Shown: positions 1-5,848 of the stretch, piece by piece
How the letters are laid out: every line of letters begins with the position of its first letter
Position numbering within the stretch: position 1 is the first letter of the stretch
NCBI GenBank assembly: GCA_001303885.1
Contig: LJUE01000135.1
Location: 1-8,975 of the forward strand
Direction of reading: 5' to 3'
Source of the DNA: Planctomycetes bacterium SM23_32
GTDB taxonomy: Bacteria; Planctomycetota; Brocadiia; SM23-32
DNA: 8,975 nt
Position numbers and translations under genes: made by a program
Notes under the pieces: model-generated
The model's database searches: none
What the model saw: the letters and a program-made list of their open reading frames with translations, nothing else
What the model was told of the DNA's origin: nothing

Positions 1-723
1 AAGGGAGAACTGTCGGCGCTCAGGGCGGAGAGCGAGCGCCTGACCGTTGAGAGTGCGTCCCTCCGTCGCAGACTGGCAGCCGCCGAAGAGGGCGCCAAGG
101 AACTCCGCGTGCTGAAGGAGCGCGTCAAGGAGTTGGAACGCCTGCAGTCCGAGTCCGCGGAGACAGCCCCTGCGAAGCCGGCGGGCGTCGGGCCCGCCCC
201 GGAGGACGTGGCGGAAGCGCGCCGTAGACTCGTGGAGCTGAGCCAGCTGCTGTTCGAGCGGGGGGAACTCAACGCCGCCCGCGCCGTCGCGTTGAGCGCC
301 TCTCGTTTGGGCGCCGACGACGCGGCCACGCTCTACCGCATCGCCTACTGCACGGCAGCGACGGGCCAATTCGAGGAGGCAGGGCAATGGTACGAGCGCG
401 CCCGGGAGGCGCTGCAAGCGCAACCGGACCCTGACGAAGAGCTGCTCAAGAAGTGCCTCAACAACCACGGGGCGGCCCTGGCGAAGCTCGGCAAGGCCGA
501 CGACGCCGAGCGGCTCTACCGGGATGCGCTTGAGCTTGACGCCGGCTACGCGCCGGCCTACTTCAACCTGGGACTGCTCTGCGAGGGGGACCCAGGCCGT
601 GCCGAGGAGGCCATCCAGGCGTTTCGCAGCCACATCGCCCACGGAGGCAGCCGCAGCGTCGCGGCGCGGAACTGCATCATGGCGCTCCAGGCGCGCAGCG
701 AACCGGAGGCAGCCGACCAGTAG
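1..723 (+). CDS. Coiled-coil / TPR-repeat protein, 3' end (5' truncated)
   Basis: The frame is open from the first base and stops at TAG 721-723, giving 240 residues of a protein that starts outside the window. A GTG at 109 could be mistaken for the start, but the same frame continues upstream with coherent charged coiled-coil sequence (about residues 1-55, rich in E, R, L and K with heptad-like leucines). An Ala/Pro-rich linker follows at about 55-65, then helical hairpins that look like tetratricopeptide repeats from about 75 to 225. The clearest TPR runs from 'LNNHGAALAKLGKADDAERL' through 'YRDALELDAGYAPAYFNLGL'. TPRs are protein-binding scaffolds, so an assembly or adaptor role is plausible, but the partner and cellular location cannot be told. 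No signal peptide or membrane segment is visible in the part present. It converges on the hydrolase gene, with stop codons one base apart. Confidence 0.85.
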   Translation, partial: KGELSALRAESERLTVESASLRRRLAAAEEGAKELRVLKERVKELERLQSESAETAPAKPAGVGPAPEDVAEARRRLVELSQLLFERGELNAARAVALSASRLGADDAATLYRIAYCTAATGQFEEAGQWYERAREALQAQPDPDEELLKKCLNNHGAALAKLGKADDAERLYRDALELDAGYAPAYFNLGLLCEGDPGRAEEAIQAFRSHIAHGGSRSVAARNCIMALQARSEPEAADQ

Positions 724-724
724 A

Positions 725-1573
725 TCAGGGGCCCAGCGCCTCGCGCAGCCACCGACCGGTCACTTCGACAGCCTGCCGCTTCCACGCCAGCGAGTAGAAG
801 TTGTGGTTCGCCCCCTCGATGGACGCGAAATCGGCGGCGACCCCCTTCTCGGCGCAGAACGCCCTGAACGTCCGCTCCGCGTCGGGCGCTTCGGGGTCCC
901 GGCCGCCGTAGAGGAAGCAGACGCGTCCCCCGTAGCCGGCCAGCGCTCCCGCCACGTCGCGGCGCGACCGCTGCATCTGGCGCTCGGACGCCTCGCCCGT
1001 CCCGTAGTGGCCGAACAGCGTTCTGTGCACGGCCCCGATGTCCACCTGCCCCCTGAGAAGCTTCAGCCACGTCGCCGGGCGCAGGGCCTTGGCGAGGTAT
1101 ACGCCGGCGAAGTGGCCCGTGCGCTTGAGGTCCTGTGCGCCGGACCGCTGCTCCTGGAAGGGATACGTGGACCAGGCGGCGACGGCGCGCACGTCGTCCC
1201 GCAGCGCGGCGGCCGCCAGCGCCACGTTGCCCCCTGAGCACATGCCGAGCATGCCCAGCCGTGCGCCGGCCGGCAGCCGTTCTGTCAGGGCGTCCAGCGC
1301 GGCCATGGCGTCGTCAATCATCGTGTCCAGGTCGGTGGACAGGGGATCGCCCTCGCTCTCGCCGCGTCCGCCCAGGTCGAAACGCAGGACGGCCAGGCCG
1401 AGCGCGTTCAGGTGCCGCGCCGTCTCGACCAGTATGCGGTGCGGGCCGACGCGGCAGCCGCTCCAGCCGTGCACGAATACGACGCCGCTCCGGGCGCCCT
1501 CCGCCGCCAGTTCCAGCACGCCCGCCAGGCACCTTCCGGCGCAGGTGGTGGTCACCAGTTCTGTGCGTGCCAA
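725..1573 (-). CDS. Alpha/beta hydrolase (serine hydrolase, S33/exosortase-associated type)
   Basis: Predicted 282-residue alpha/beta-hydrolase. The TTG start at 1573 (MARTELV...) is preferred because a purine-rich Shine-Dalgarno stretch, AGAGGAAAGG (1578-1587), sits just upstream. The frame stays open back to 1714, but that extension is low-complexity Arg/Pro/Ala sequence lacking family features, and a -10-like TATACT falls inside it. Visible motifs are the oxyanion-region HGWSG (His35), the strand-turn LRFDLGGRGESEG (64-75), the nucleophile elbow MCSGG with Ser113, an acid candidate in YGGRD (Asp226), and the catalytic His257 in GANHNF. The elbow begins with Met instead of Gly, which is tolerated in this fold. 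The N-terminal half resembles exosortase-system-associated hydrolases and other S33-like esterases or peptidases, but no exosortase gene is nearby. No signal peptide is visible, so it is probably cytoplasmic. Substrate is unknown: fold confidence is high and function confidence low. Confidence 0.85.
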   Translation of the reverse strand: MARTELVTTTCAGRCLAGVLELAAEGARSGVVFVHGWSGCRVGPHRILVETARHLNALGLAVLRFDLGGRGESEGDPLSTDLDTMIDDAMAALDALTERLPAGARLGMLGMCSGGNVALAAAALRDDVRAVAAWSTYPFQEQRSGAQDLKRTGHFAGVYLAKALRPATWLKLLRGQVDIGAVHRTLFGHYGTGEASERQMQRSRRDVAGALAGYGGRVCFLYGGRDPEAPDAERTFRAFCAEKGVAADFASIEGANHNFYSLAWKRQAVEVTGRWLREALGP

Positions 1574-1577
1574 GCCG

Positions 1578-1587
1578 CCTTTCCTCT
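1578..1587 (-). promoter_or_regulatory. Ribosome binding site supporting a TTG start
   Basis: On the minus strand AGAGGAAAGG lies just upstream of the TTG at 1573, with 9 bases between its GAGG core and the start. It is the reason for choosing the shorter 282-residue hydrolase over the longer open frame. Confidence 0.55.
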
Positions 1588-1603
1588 CGCGTGAGGCGGC
1601 TCC

Positions 1604-1609
1604 AGTATA
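1604..1609 (-). promoter_or_regulatory. Possible -10 element of the hydrolase gene
   Basis: The minus strand reads GGTATACTGG here, with TATACT about 30 bases upstream of the TTG start. The same nonamer GGTATACTG occurs in the tRNA promoter on the other strand. No convincing -35 hexamer lies 16-18 bases upstream, where the sequence is a C-rich run, so this is a weak call. Confidence 0.35.
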
Positions 1610-1679
1610 CCGCGCAGCGGGGCGGGGGGCACCCGCACGGCTGCCGGGAGTCGGCCGGGCCGCGAGCAGCCAGCGGCTT

Positions 1680-1710
1680 ACGGCTGGGGATCGGGGGGCG
1701 GCCCAGCCGT
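1680..1710. repeat. Inverted repeat, 9-bp stem with 13-base loop
   Basis: ACGGCTGGG (1680-1688) is the exact reverse complement of CCCAGCCGT (1702-1710), separated by a G-rich loop. It lies between the hydrolase promoter and the tRNA promoter, in otherwise featureless DNA (about 1610-1733). It could be an operator or part of a transcript structure. No U-tract follows on either strand, so it is not a standard terminator. Confidence 0.45.
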
Positions 1711-1733
1711 GCACGCCGCGGTTGCCTGTTCAC

Positions 1734-1762
1734 TTGACGGCAGGCGGGGCAGCTGGTATACT
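1734..1762 (+). promoter_or_regulatory. Sigma70-type promoter of the initiator tRNA
   Basis: TTGACG (1734-1739) and TATACT (1757-1762) are separated by exactly 17 bases, each one mismatch from the consensus hexamers. Transcription would begin near 1769-1770, leaving a 5' leader of about seven bases before the tRNA, to be removed by RNase P. The near-consensus match suits a strongly expressed stable RNA gene. Confidence 0.8.
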
Positions 1763-1776
1763 GAGGCGTGAACGAT

Positions 1777-1853
1777 CGCGGGGTGGAGCAGCCAGGAAGC
1801 TCGTCAGGCTCATAACCTGAAGGTCGTGGGTTCGAATCCCACCCCCGCTACCA
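1777..1853 (+). tRNA. Initiator tRNA-fMet (anticodon CAT, CCA encoded)
   Basis: A full cloverleaf can be folded by eye: acceptor 1777-1783 with 1843-1849, D-stem GAGC/GCTC (1786-1789/1799-1802), anticodon stem TCAGG/CCTGA (1804-1808/1816-1820), anticodon CAT at 1811-1813, T-arm GTGGG-TTCGAAT-CCCAC (1826-1842), discriminator A1850 and an encoded CCA (1851-1853). Initiator identity is shown by the unpaired 1:72 position (C1 opposite U72, where most bacterial initiators have C-A), the A11:U24 pair in the D-stem, and close overall similarity to known tRNA-fMet. The usual three consecutive G-C pairs of the initiator anticodon stem are only partly kept: 29:41 is A-U, while 30:40 and 31:39 are G-C. 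The tRNA delivers formyl-methionine to the ribosomal P site at initiation. The gene stands alone, with its own promoter upstream and a hairpin downstream. Confidence 0.95.
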
Positions 1854-1945
1854 CGCAATCCATGACTGGCTCCGGCAGCTGGTAGGCGGCCGTCACCTGC
1901 CGCTTGTCCGGGGCCAGTTGTGCGTTGGGCCGCCGCGCCCACATG

Positions 1946-1970
1946 CGGGCAGGCTGTTGGGGCCTGCCCG
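1946..1970 (+). terminator. Hairpin, probable terminator of the tRNA transcript
   Basis: CGGGCAGGC (1946-1954) pairs perfectly with GCCTGCCCG (1962-1970) around a 7-base loop and is followed by TCTTCGTCT. The T-tract is imperfect but T-rich for this GC-rich genome. It lies about 92 bases beyond the tRNA CCA and about 70 bases before the next promoter. The stretch 1854-1945 holds no gene I can support. Confidence 0.5.
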
Positions 1971-2042
1971 TCTTCGTCTGGGGGAAAAGGGAACCGGCCC
2001 CGGGCCTGGGGGCGGCGGCGGGGGACAAGAACGCGCATTCGG

Positions 2043-2070
2043 TTGCATCGGGGCCGGACGGTCGTAGAAT
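2043..2070 (+). promoter_or_regulatory. Putative promoter of the pta gene
   Basis: TTGCAT (2043-2048), a 16-base spacer and TAGAAT (2065-2070) resemble a sigma70 promoter with a good -10 and a poor -35. Transcription would start near 2077, leaving a leader of about 87 bases before the ATG at 2164. Positions 2071-2163 hold no gene and no clear ribosome binding site. Confidence 0.45.
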
Positions 2071-2163
2071 ACGGCGCTTCGCTTGCGGCGAGCCAGGGGC
2101 CTGGCTTCAGGCGTCCGGACCAGCCTGCGCCGCCGTCTCCTTTGCGGGTCAGCTCCGACTGCC

Positions 2164-3094
2164 ATGACATGCCAGATTGTGGACGATCTGAAGAGACGGG
2201 CCGCCGGACGTAATGCTCTGATCGCCTACCCCGAGCCGGGCGACGCGCGCGTGGTGAGTGCCGCGCGGCAGGTGGCAGGGGAGTCCGTTGCCAGGCCGCT
2301 GCTGGTGGGCCGGCCCGCGGAGCTGCCCGACCGGCTGGACGGGGCGGCCGCGGTGGAGATGATCGGGGAGAGCGACCGGCTGGAGCGGTATGCCGACAGC
2401 TATGCCCGGCGGCGGGGCCTCAGGACCGCGGTGGCCCGGCGCCTGGTCGGGAAGCCGGGCGGGCGCAGGCCACGCCACGGCGACGGTGCTCCGGACGGCC
2501 GCGTTGACCATCGGCTATGCTGACGGCGTGTCCGCCCCGTCGAGCTGCTTCATCATGGTGGTGCCCCGTCTGCGCGGGGAGATAGATGTCCCGCTGATCT
2601 TCGCGGACTGCGCCGTCAACGTGGAGCCCTCTGCCGAGGAGCTGGCCGCTACTGCTGCCTCGGCCGCCCGCGCTTGTCGGCAGCTGCTGGGGCAGACGCC
2701 GAGGGTCGCCATGCTATCGTTTTCGACGCACGGCAGCGCATCGCATCCGAAGGTGGCCCTGGTGCAGCGGGCCGCTGAGCTGGCCCGTGAACGGATCGGT
2801 GACGGGCACGTGGCGGGGGAGCTGCAGTTCGACGCAGCGGTCGAGCCGGCGGTGGCCGCCCTGAAGGTCGCGGAGGAAGACGAGGTGGCCGGCCGGGCCA
2901 ACGTGCTGATCTTCCCCGACCTGAACGCCGGCAACATCGCCTACAAGGCGGTGCAGTACCTGGCGGGCGCGCAGGCCGTCGGGCCCATCTTGCTGGGGTT
3001 CGCCCGCCCGGTCAATGACCTCTCGAGAGGGGCGTCCGTGGAGGACATCGTGGCCCTGACGGCAGTGACCGTCCTTCAGGCGGGGGACCGCTGA
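2164..3094 (+). pseudogene. pta: Phosphate acetyltransferase, broken by an internal deletion and frameshift
   Basis: Phosphate acetyltransferase converts acetyl-CoA and phosphate to acetyl phosphate and CoA. The N-terminal part (MTCQIVDDLKRR... from the ATG at 2164) ends with the family-like segment GESDRLERYADSYARRRG and ...ARRLVGKP near 2455. That frame then becomes nonsense and stops at 2521-2523. The C-terminal part resumes in the +2 frame near 2461 as AGAGHATATVLRTAALTIG and runs to TGA 3092-3094. It carries typical Pta motifs: FADCAVN, VAMLSFSTHGSA, ANVLIFPDLNAGN, GPILLGFARPVNDLSRGASV. Against the usual family pattern, about 17-18 residues between the 'KP' and 'AGAGH' positions are missing (normally an F-G-A-x-M-V...G-x-A-D-G/A-M-V block), and the loss is not a multiple of three. 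The product should be inactive unless this is an assembly error. No strong Shine-Dalgarno precedes the ATG. The gene converges on ackA, with six bases between stop codons. Confidence 0.85.
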
Positions 3095-3100
3095 AGGGGT

Positions 3101-4300
3101 TCAGGGCGCCCGGCTGAGGCGGTAGGTGTCCACGGCGATCTTCAGCTCCTCGTCGGTGGGCACGACGAGAACGGCAATCGGCGAACCATCCTCGCTGATC
3201 AGGGCTTCTCGGCCGACGGCGGCCTCGTTCTTGTCCTCGTCCAGGCGTATGCCGAGTGACTCCAGCCCTTCGCAGGCCATGCGTCGCACCGGGGGGCAGT
3301 TCTCGCCTATGCCGGCCGTGAACACGACGGCGTGTGCGGCGCCAAGCACGGCGAGATAGGCGCCGATGTACTTGCGCACGCGGTAGCAGAAGACCTCCAG
3401 CGTCGCACGCGCCCGCGGATCGCCGCGCTCGGCGTCGGCCATGATCTCTCGCATGTCGTTGCTCTTGCCGCTCAAGCCCTGCAGGCCGCTGCGTCGGTTC
3501 AGCAGGTCGTAGATGTCGCCGGGCGCTATCTCCAGCTCGTTGCCAAGCAAGAAGAAGAGAGCCGGGTCTATGTCGCCGCAGCGGGTGCCCATCACGAGGC
3601 CCTCCAGAGGCGTCATCCCCATGCTGGTGTCAACGGAGCGGCCGTCTCTCACGGCGCAGGCGGAGCAGCCGTTGCCCAGGTGGAGGGTGATCAGGTTGCA
3701 GCGGTCGAAGGGGACGCCGAGCAGCTCGGCCGCCCTCTCCGCCACGTATTCGTGCGAAGTGCCGTGGAAGCCGTACTTGCGGATGCGGCGCTGCTCGTAG
3801 AGCTCGTACGGCAGGCCGTAGAGATAGGCAGCGGGCGGCATGGAGCGATGGAAGGCCGTGTCGAACACGGCCACCTGGAGGGCGGCCGGCAGCGTGTGGG
3901 AGGCCGCCCGGATGCCGACGAGGTTCGGCGGGTTGTGCAGGGGGGCCAGCACCGAGCTATCGCGGATAACGGCCTCCACTTCCTGGGTGACGACGGCGCT
4001 GCCGGACATCCGCTCCCCGCCGTGTACGACCCGATGGCCGACCGCTCCGATCTCCTCGAGCGACCGCAAGGCGTCGCCCCCGCTTTCGAGCAGCGCCCCG
4101 AGTGCGGCGTCGAGCGCCTGCTCGTGGTTGCTCGCCGTGCAGGGACGGGCCCACGTCGCACCATTCGCCTCCACGGAGATGGCAGGCTCGTCTTCCCCGA
4201 TTCGCTCGACCACGCAGTGCGCCAGTGCCTCGCGCTCGGGCATGCGGAACAGCGTGCACTTGAGCGAGGAGCTGCCGGAGTTGATGACCAGGACCTTCAT
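3101..4300 (-). CDS. ackA: Acetate kinase
   Basis: 399-residue enzyme of full family length that interconverts acetyl phosphate plus ADP with acetate plus ATP in the cytoplasm. The ASKHA-fold motifs are all present: NSGSSSLK with Asn7 at the N-terminus, GHRVVHGG with Arg90, His122 in LAPLHNP, Asp147 in VAVFDTAF, catalytic His179 in KYGFHGTSH, HLGNG (207-211), the DTSMGMTPLEGLVMGTR segment with Arg240, the nucleotide-site FTAGIGEN (328-335), and Glu384 in the C-terminal PTDEELKIA. The ATG at 4300 gives the canonical MKVLVINSGSSS start, and the minus strand carries a modest GGGTGAG a few bases upstream. It is the last gene of a minus-strand run after ptb and the response regulator, 61 bases downstream of the latter, so it is probably co-transcribed. 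Some relatives act on propionate or butyrate, so acyl chain preference is uncertain, but overall similarity favours acetate. Confidence 0.96.
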   Translation of the reverse strand: MKVLVINSGSSSLKCTLFRMPEREALAHCVVERIGEDEPAISVEANGATWARPCTASNHEQALDAALGALLESGGDALRSLEEIGAVGHRVVHGGERMSGSAVVTQEVEAVIRDSSVLAPLHNPPNLVGIRAASHTLPAALQVAVFDTAFHRSMPPAAYLYGLPYELYEQRRIRKYGFHGTSHEYVAERAAELLGVPFDRCNLITLHLGNGCSACAVRDGRSVDTSMGMTPLEGLVMGTRCGDIDPALFFLLGNELEIAPGDIYDLLNRRSGLQGLSGKSNDMREIMADAERGDPRARATLEVFCYRVRKYIGAYLAVLGAAHAVVFTAGIGENCPPVRRMACEGLESLGIRLDEDKNEAAVGREALISEDGSPIAVLVVPTDEELKIAVDTYRLSRAP

Positions 4301-4361
4301 GGCTCACCCACAAGCTGAAGCGAAGGTGACCGCAAGCAGCGGAGGCCACCGCGGCAGGGGA

Positions 4362-4748
4362 TCAGCGGCCGATAAGCCGCGCCACGGTCGCTTTGAGCGT
4401 GGCGGGATCCACCGGCTTCTCGACGTACGCGTCGGGCTCTGCACCGATGAACTCGCCCACGTCGCTCTTGGAGAACGCCACCCCACTCGTGGCGCCCATC
4501 GCCGTCAGCATGACCACCGGGATGCTGCTCGTGGCCGGGTCCTGCTTGAGCTCAGCGAGGACGGTGAACCCGTCCTTCTTCGGCATCTGCACGTCGAGCA
4601 CCACGAGGTCAGGGCGCTGCTCCCTGGCGGCCTTCAGGCCCAGTTCGCCGTCCCGCGCCGACACGAGCTTCGTCTCGTCGTCCTCCAGGACGGCCTTGAC
4701 GAACTCCACCGCGTCCGCCTCGTCGTCCACTACGAGCACCGTCTTCAC
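4362..4748 (-). CDS. Single-domain (CheY-like) response regulator
   Basis: 128 residues, forming a receiver domain with no output domain. The acidic pocket is VVDDE (Asp8, Asp9). The phosphoacceptor is Asp52 in VVLDVQMPKKDG. The switch Thr is Thr82 in VVMLTA, and the conserved Lys is Lys111 in YVEKPV. All residues needed for Mg2+-dependent aspartyl phosphorylation are therefore present. The stretch between Thr82 and Lys111 is about seven residues longer than in CheY and contains 'SGVAFSKSDVGEFIGAEPD'. The start is GTG at 4748, fixed by a good Shine-Dalgarno. It lies between ptb (28 bases upstream) and ackA (61 bases downstream) on the same strand, so all three are probably one transcript. No histidine kinase is in the window. 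Proteins of this type signal by protein contact; the partner here is unknown. Its place between makers and users of acyl phosphate raises the possibility of direct phosphorylation by acetyl phosphate. Confidence 0.95.
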   Translation of the reverse strand: MKTVLVVDDEADAVEFVKAVLEDDETKLVSARDGELGLKAAREQRPDLVVLDVQMPKKDGFTVLAELKQDPATSSIPVVMLTAMGATSGVAFSKSDVGEFIGAEPDAYVEKPVDPATLKATVARLIGR

Positions 4749-4755
4749 AAGGACG

Positions 4756-4762
4756 CCCTCCC
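4756..4762 (-). promoter_or_regulatory. Strong ribosome binding site for the GTG start of the response regulator
   Basis: The minus strand reads GGGAGGG here, seven bases before the GTG start at 4748. It lies in the 28-base gap after the ptb stop codon and is the best ribosome binding site of the operon, which supports the non-ATG start. Confidence 0.7.
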
Positions 4763-4776
4763 GCCGCGTGGCGCTA

Positions 4777-5718
4777 TCAGTAATGCACCTTGCCGATCTT
4801 GAGCTGCAGCGCGCGCCGTATGTTGACCATCAGCACCGCCCCGGCGATGGACAGGAGCTTCGACTCCGCCGTATCGGCGCGGCTGGTGAGGACCACCGGC
4901 GCCTTCGCGCCCACGAGCAGCCCGACCAGGCGGTTGTGGCCGAAGTAGACGAGGGACTTGGCCAGCATGTTGCCCGCTTCGATGTTCGGGACCACCAGTA
5001 TGTCGGCCTGCCCGGCCACCGGTCCGCCTATCTTCTTGTGTTCCGCGGCCGCGAGCGAGACGGCATTGTCCAGGGCAAATGGCCCGTCCACCGTGCAGGC
5101 GGGGACGAACTGACGCCGCTCGGCCATCTTGGCCAGGCACGCCGCGTCCACCGTCGCCGGCATGGCGGGGTTCACCAGCTCGACCGCGGCCAGGACGGCC
5201 ACCTTCGGCATCATCACGCCGAAGACGTTGGCCAGGTGCACAGCGTTGAGCAGGATGGCGGCTTTCTGCTCGAGGTCGGGCGCGATGTTCATCGCGCCGT
5301 CCGTGACGAAGACGAGCTTGTTCTGCTCGCCCACTTCAGCGACGAAGACGTGGCTCATGATGGAGCCGGTCCGTAGCCCGCTCTCCTTGTCCAGCACTCC
5401 CCTCAGGAAGTCGTCCGTGTGGATGTAGCCCTTCATCAGGATGTCGGCATTGCCCGACGAGACCATCTTGGCCGCGGCGGCAACCGCGCGAACGGGGTCC
5501 GGCTCGTCAACGATAGTGCTGCCGTCCAGCGCCACGCCCGCGGAGTCGGCCGCTTCGTGGATTTCCTCCTTGCTGCCAACGAGCGTGGCCTCCGCAATCC
5601 TCCTGCCGCGTGCCTCGTCCACGGCGGCCAGTACCGACGTGTCCTGAGCCACGGCAACCGCGACCTTCCGCACGGGGTGCTTCTCGACGAGCTTGACAAG
5701 CGTGTCCAGGTTCTTCAT
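4777..5718 (-). CDS. ptb: Phosphate butyryl/acetyltransferase family enzyme
   Basis: 313 residues, about the usual Ptb length. The enzyme transfers an acyl group from CoA to phosphate, giving the acyl phosphate that the downstream kinase turns into acid plus ATP. Family motifs in order: VAVAVAQDTSVL (19-30), ADILMKGYIHTDDFLRGVL (91-109), GLRTGSIMSHVFV (114-126), FVTDGAMNIAPDLEQK (137-152), TVDGPFALDNAVS (209-221), ADILVVPNIEAGNMLAKSL (238-256) and VLTSRADTAESKLLSIA (276-292). This pattern fits phosphate butyryltransferases and the Pta-like domain of enoyl-CoA hydratase/phosphate acyltransferase proteins better than classical Pta, so the acyl chain preference is open; pairing with an acetate kinase argues for acetyl or short acyl groups. 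The ATG at 5718 is chosen because MKNLDTLVKLVE matches a normal N-terminus. The frame continues to 5823, but that part is low-complexity and overlaps the predicted promoter. First gene of the ptb-regulator-ackA operon. Confidence 0.9.
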   Translation of the reverse strand: MKNLDTLVKLVEKHPVRKVAVAVAQDTSVLAAVDEARGRRIAEATLVGSKEEIHEAADSAGVALDGSTIVDEPDPVRAVAAAAKMVSSGNADILMKGYIHTDDFLRGVLDKESGLRTGSIMSHVFVAEVGEQNKLVFVTDGAMNIAPDLEQKAAILLNAVHLANVFGVMMPKVAVLAAVELVNPAMPATVDAACLAKMAERRQFVPACTVDGPFALDNAVSLAAAEHKKIGGPVAGQADILVVPNIEAGNMLAKSLVYFGHNRLVGLLVGAKAPVVLTSRADTAESKLLSIAGAVLMVNIRRALQLKIGKVHY

Positions 5719-5721
5719 CGG

Positions 5722-5741
5722 CACTCGCACAGGTTCGAGTG
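5722..5741 (-). repeat. Inverted repeat next to the ptb start codon
   Basis: CACTCG (5722-5727) and CGAGTG (5736-5741) are exact inverted repeats with an 8-base loop. In the mRNA the hairpin would end three bases before the ptb ATG and cover the place of the ribosome binding site, which has no clear Shine-Dalgarno. It may limit translation or be a protein-binding site; a six-base stem can also occur by chance. Confidence 0.4.
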
Positions 5742-5754
5742 AGATGGTCGCCGA

Positions 5755-5774
5755 CCGCCGCCGAGCGGCGGCGG
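5755..5774 (-). repeat. Perfect 8-bp GC hairpin in the ptb operon leader
   Basis: CCGCCGCC (5755-5762) and GGCGGCGG (5767-5774) pair fully around a 4-base loop. With transcription predicted to start near 5781, the stem would sit almost at the 5' end of the ptb mRNA, where such structures commonly stabilise transcripts. No T-tract follows, so it is not a terminator. Confidence 0.5.
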
Positions 5775-5787
5775 CCCGGGCGGCATG

Positions 5788-5816
5788 ATGATAATCCCCC
5801 GCGCCGCTCCTGGCAA
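5788..5816 (-). promoter_or_regulatory. Promoter of the ptb-regulator-ackA operon
   Basis: Read on the minus strand, TTGCCA (5816-5811), a 17-base spacer and TATCAT (5793-5788) form a near-consensus sigma70 promoter, one mismatch in each hexamer. The start would fall near 5781, giving a leader of about 63 bases to the ptb ATG. Confidence 0.7.
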
Positions 5817-5848
5817 ACGGCACTCACGGGCGGCGGCCGGATACGACC

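Noticed and set aside
1574..1714. 47-residue N-terminal extension of the hydrolase to a start at 1714
   Set aside because: The extension is Arg/Pro/Ala-rich with no family similarity, contains a -10-like element, and a good ribosome binding site sits before the TTG at 1573.
1810..2170. Minus-strand open frames ending in peptides such as GVGFEPTTFRL and GGGIRTHDLQ
   Set aside because: These peptides are the well-known false translation of the antisense strand of tRNA genes. The initiator tRNA explains the sequence, and the rest of each frame is low-complexity.
2390..3094. Treating the second half of pta as an independent gene starting at 2390
   Set aside because: Its first 20 or so residues are an out-of-frame reading of the preceding Pta-coding sequence. 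Family similarity begins only at AGAGH near 2463, so this is the distal part of a broken gene.
3095..3100. Bidirectional terminator between pta and ackA
   Set aside because: Only six bases separate the stop codons and no hairpin with a T-tract is visible there on either strand.
3332..5376. Plus-strand open frames of about 320-330 codons opposite ackA, the response regulator and ptb
   Set aside because: They are shadows of three well-identified minus-strand genes and contain only biased, motif-free sequence.
5719..5823. 35-residue N-terminal extension of ptb
   Set aside because: It would translate through the GC hairpin and the -10 region of the predicted promoter, and the residues are low-complexity. 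MKNLDTLV at 5718 fits the family start.
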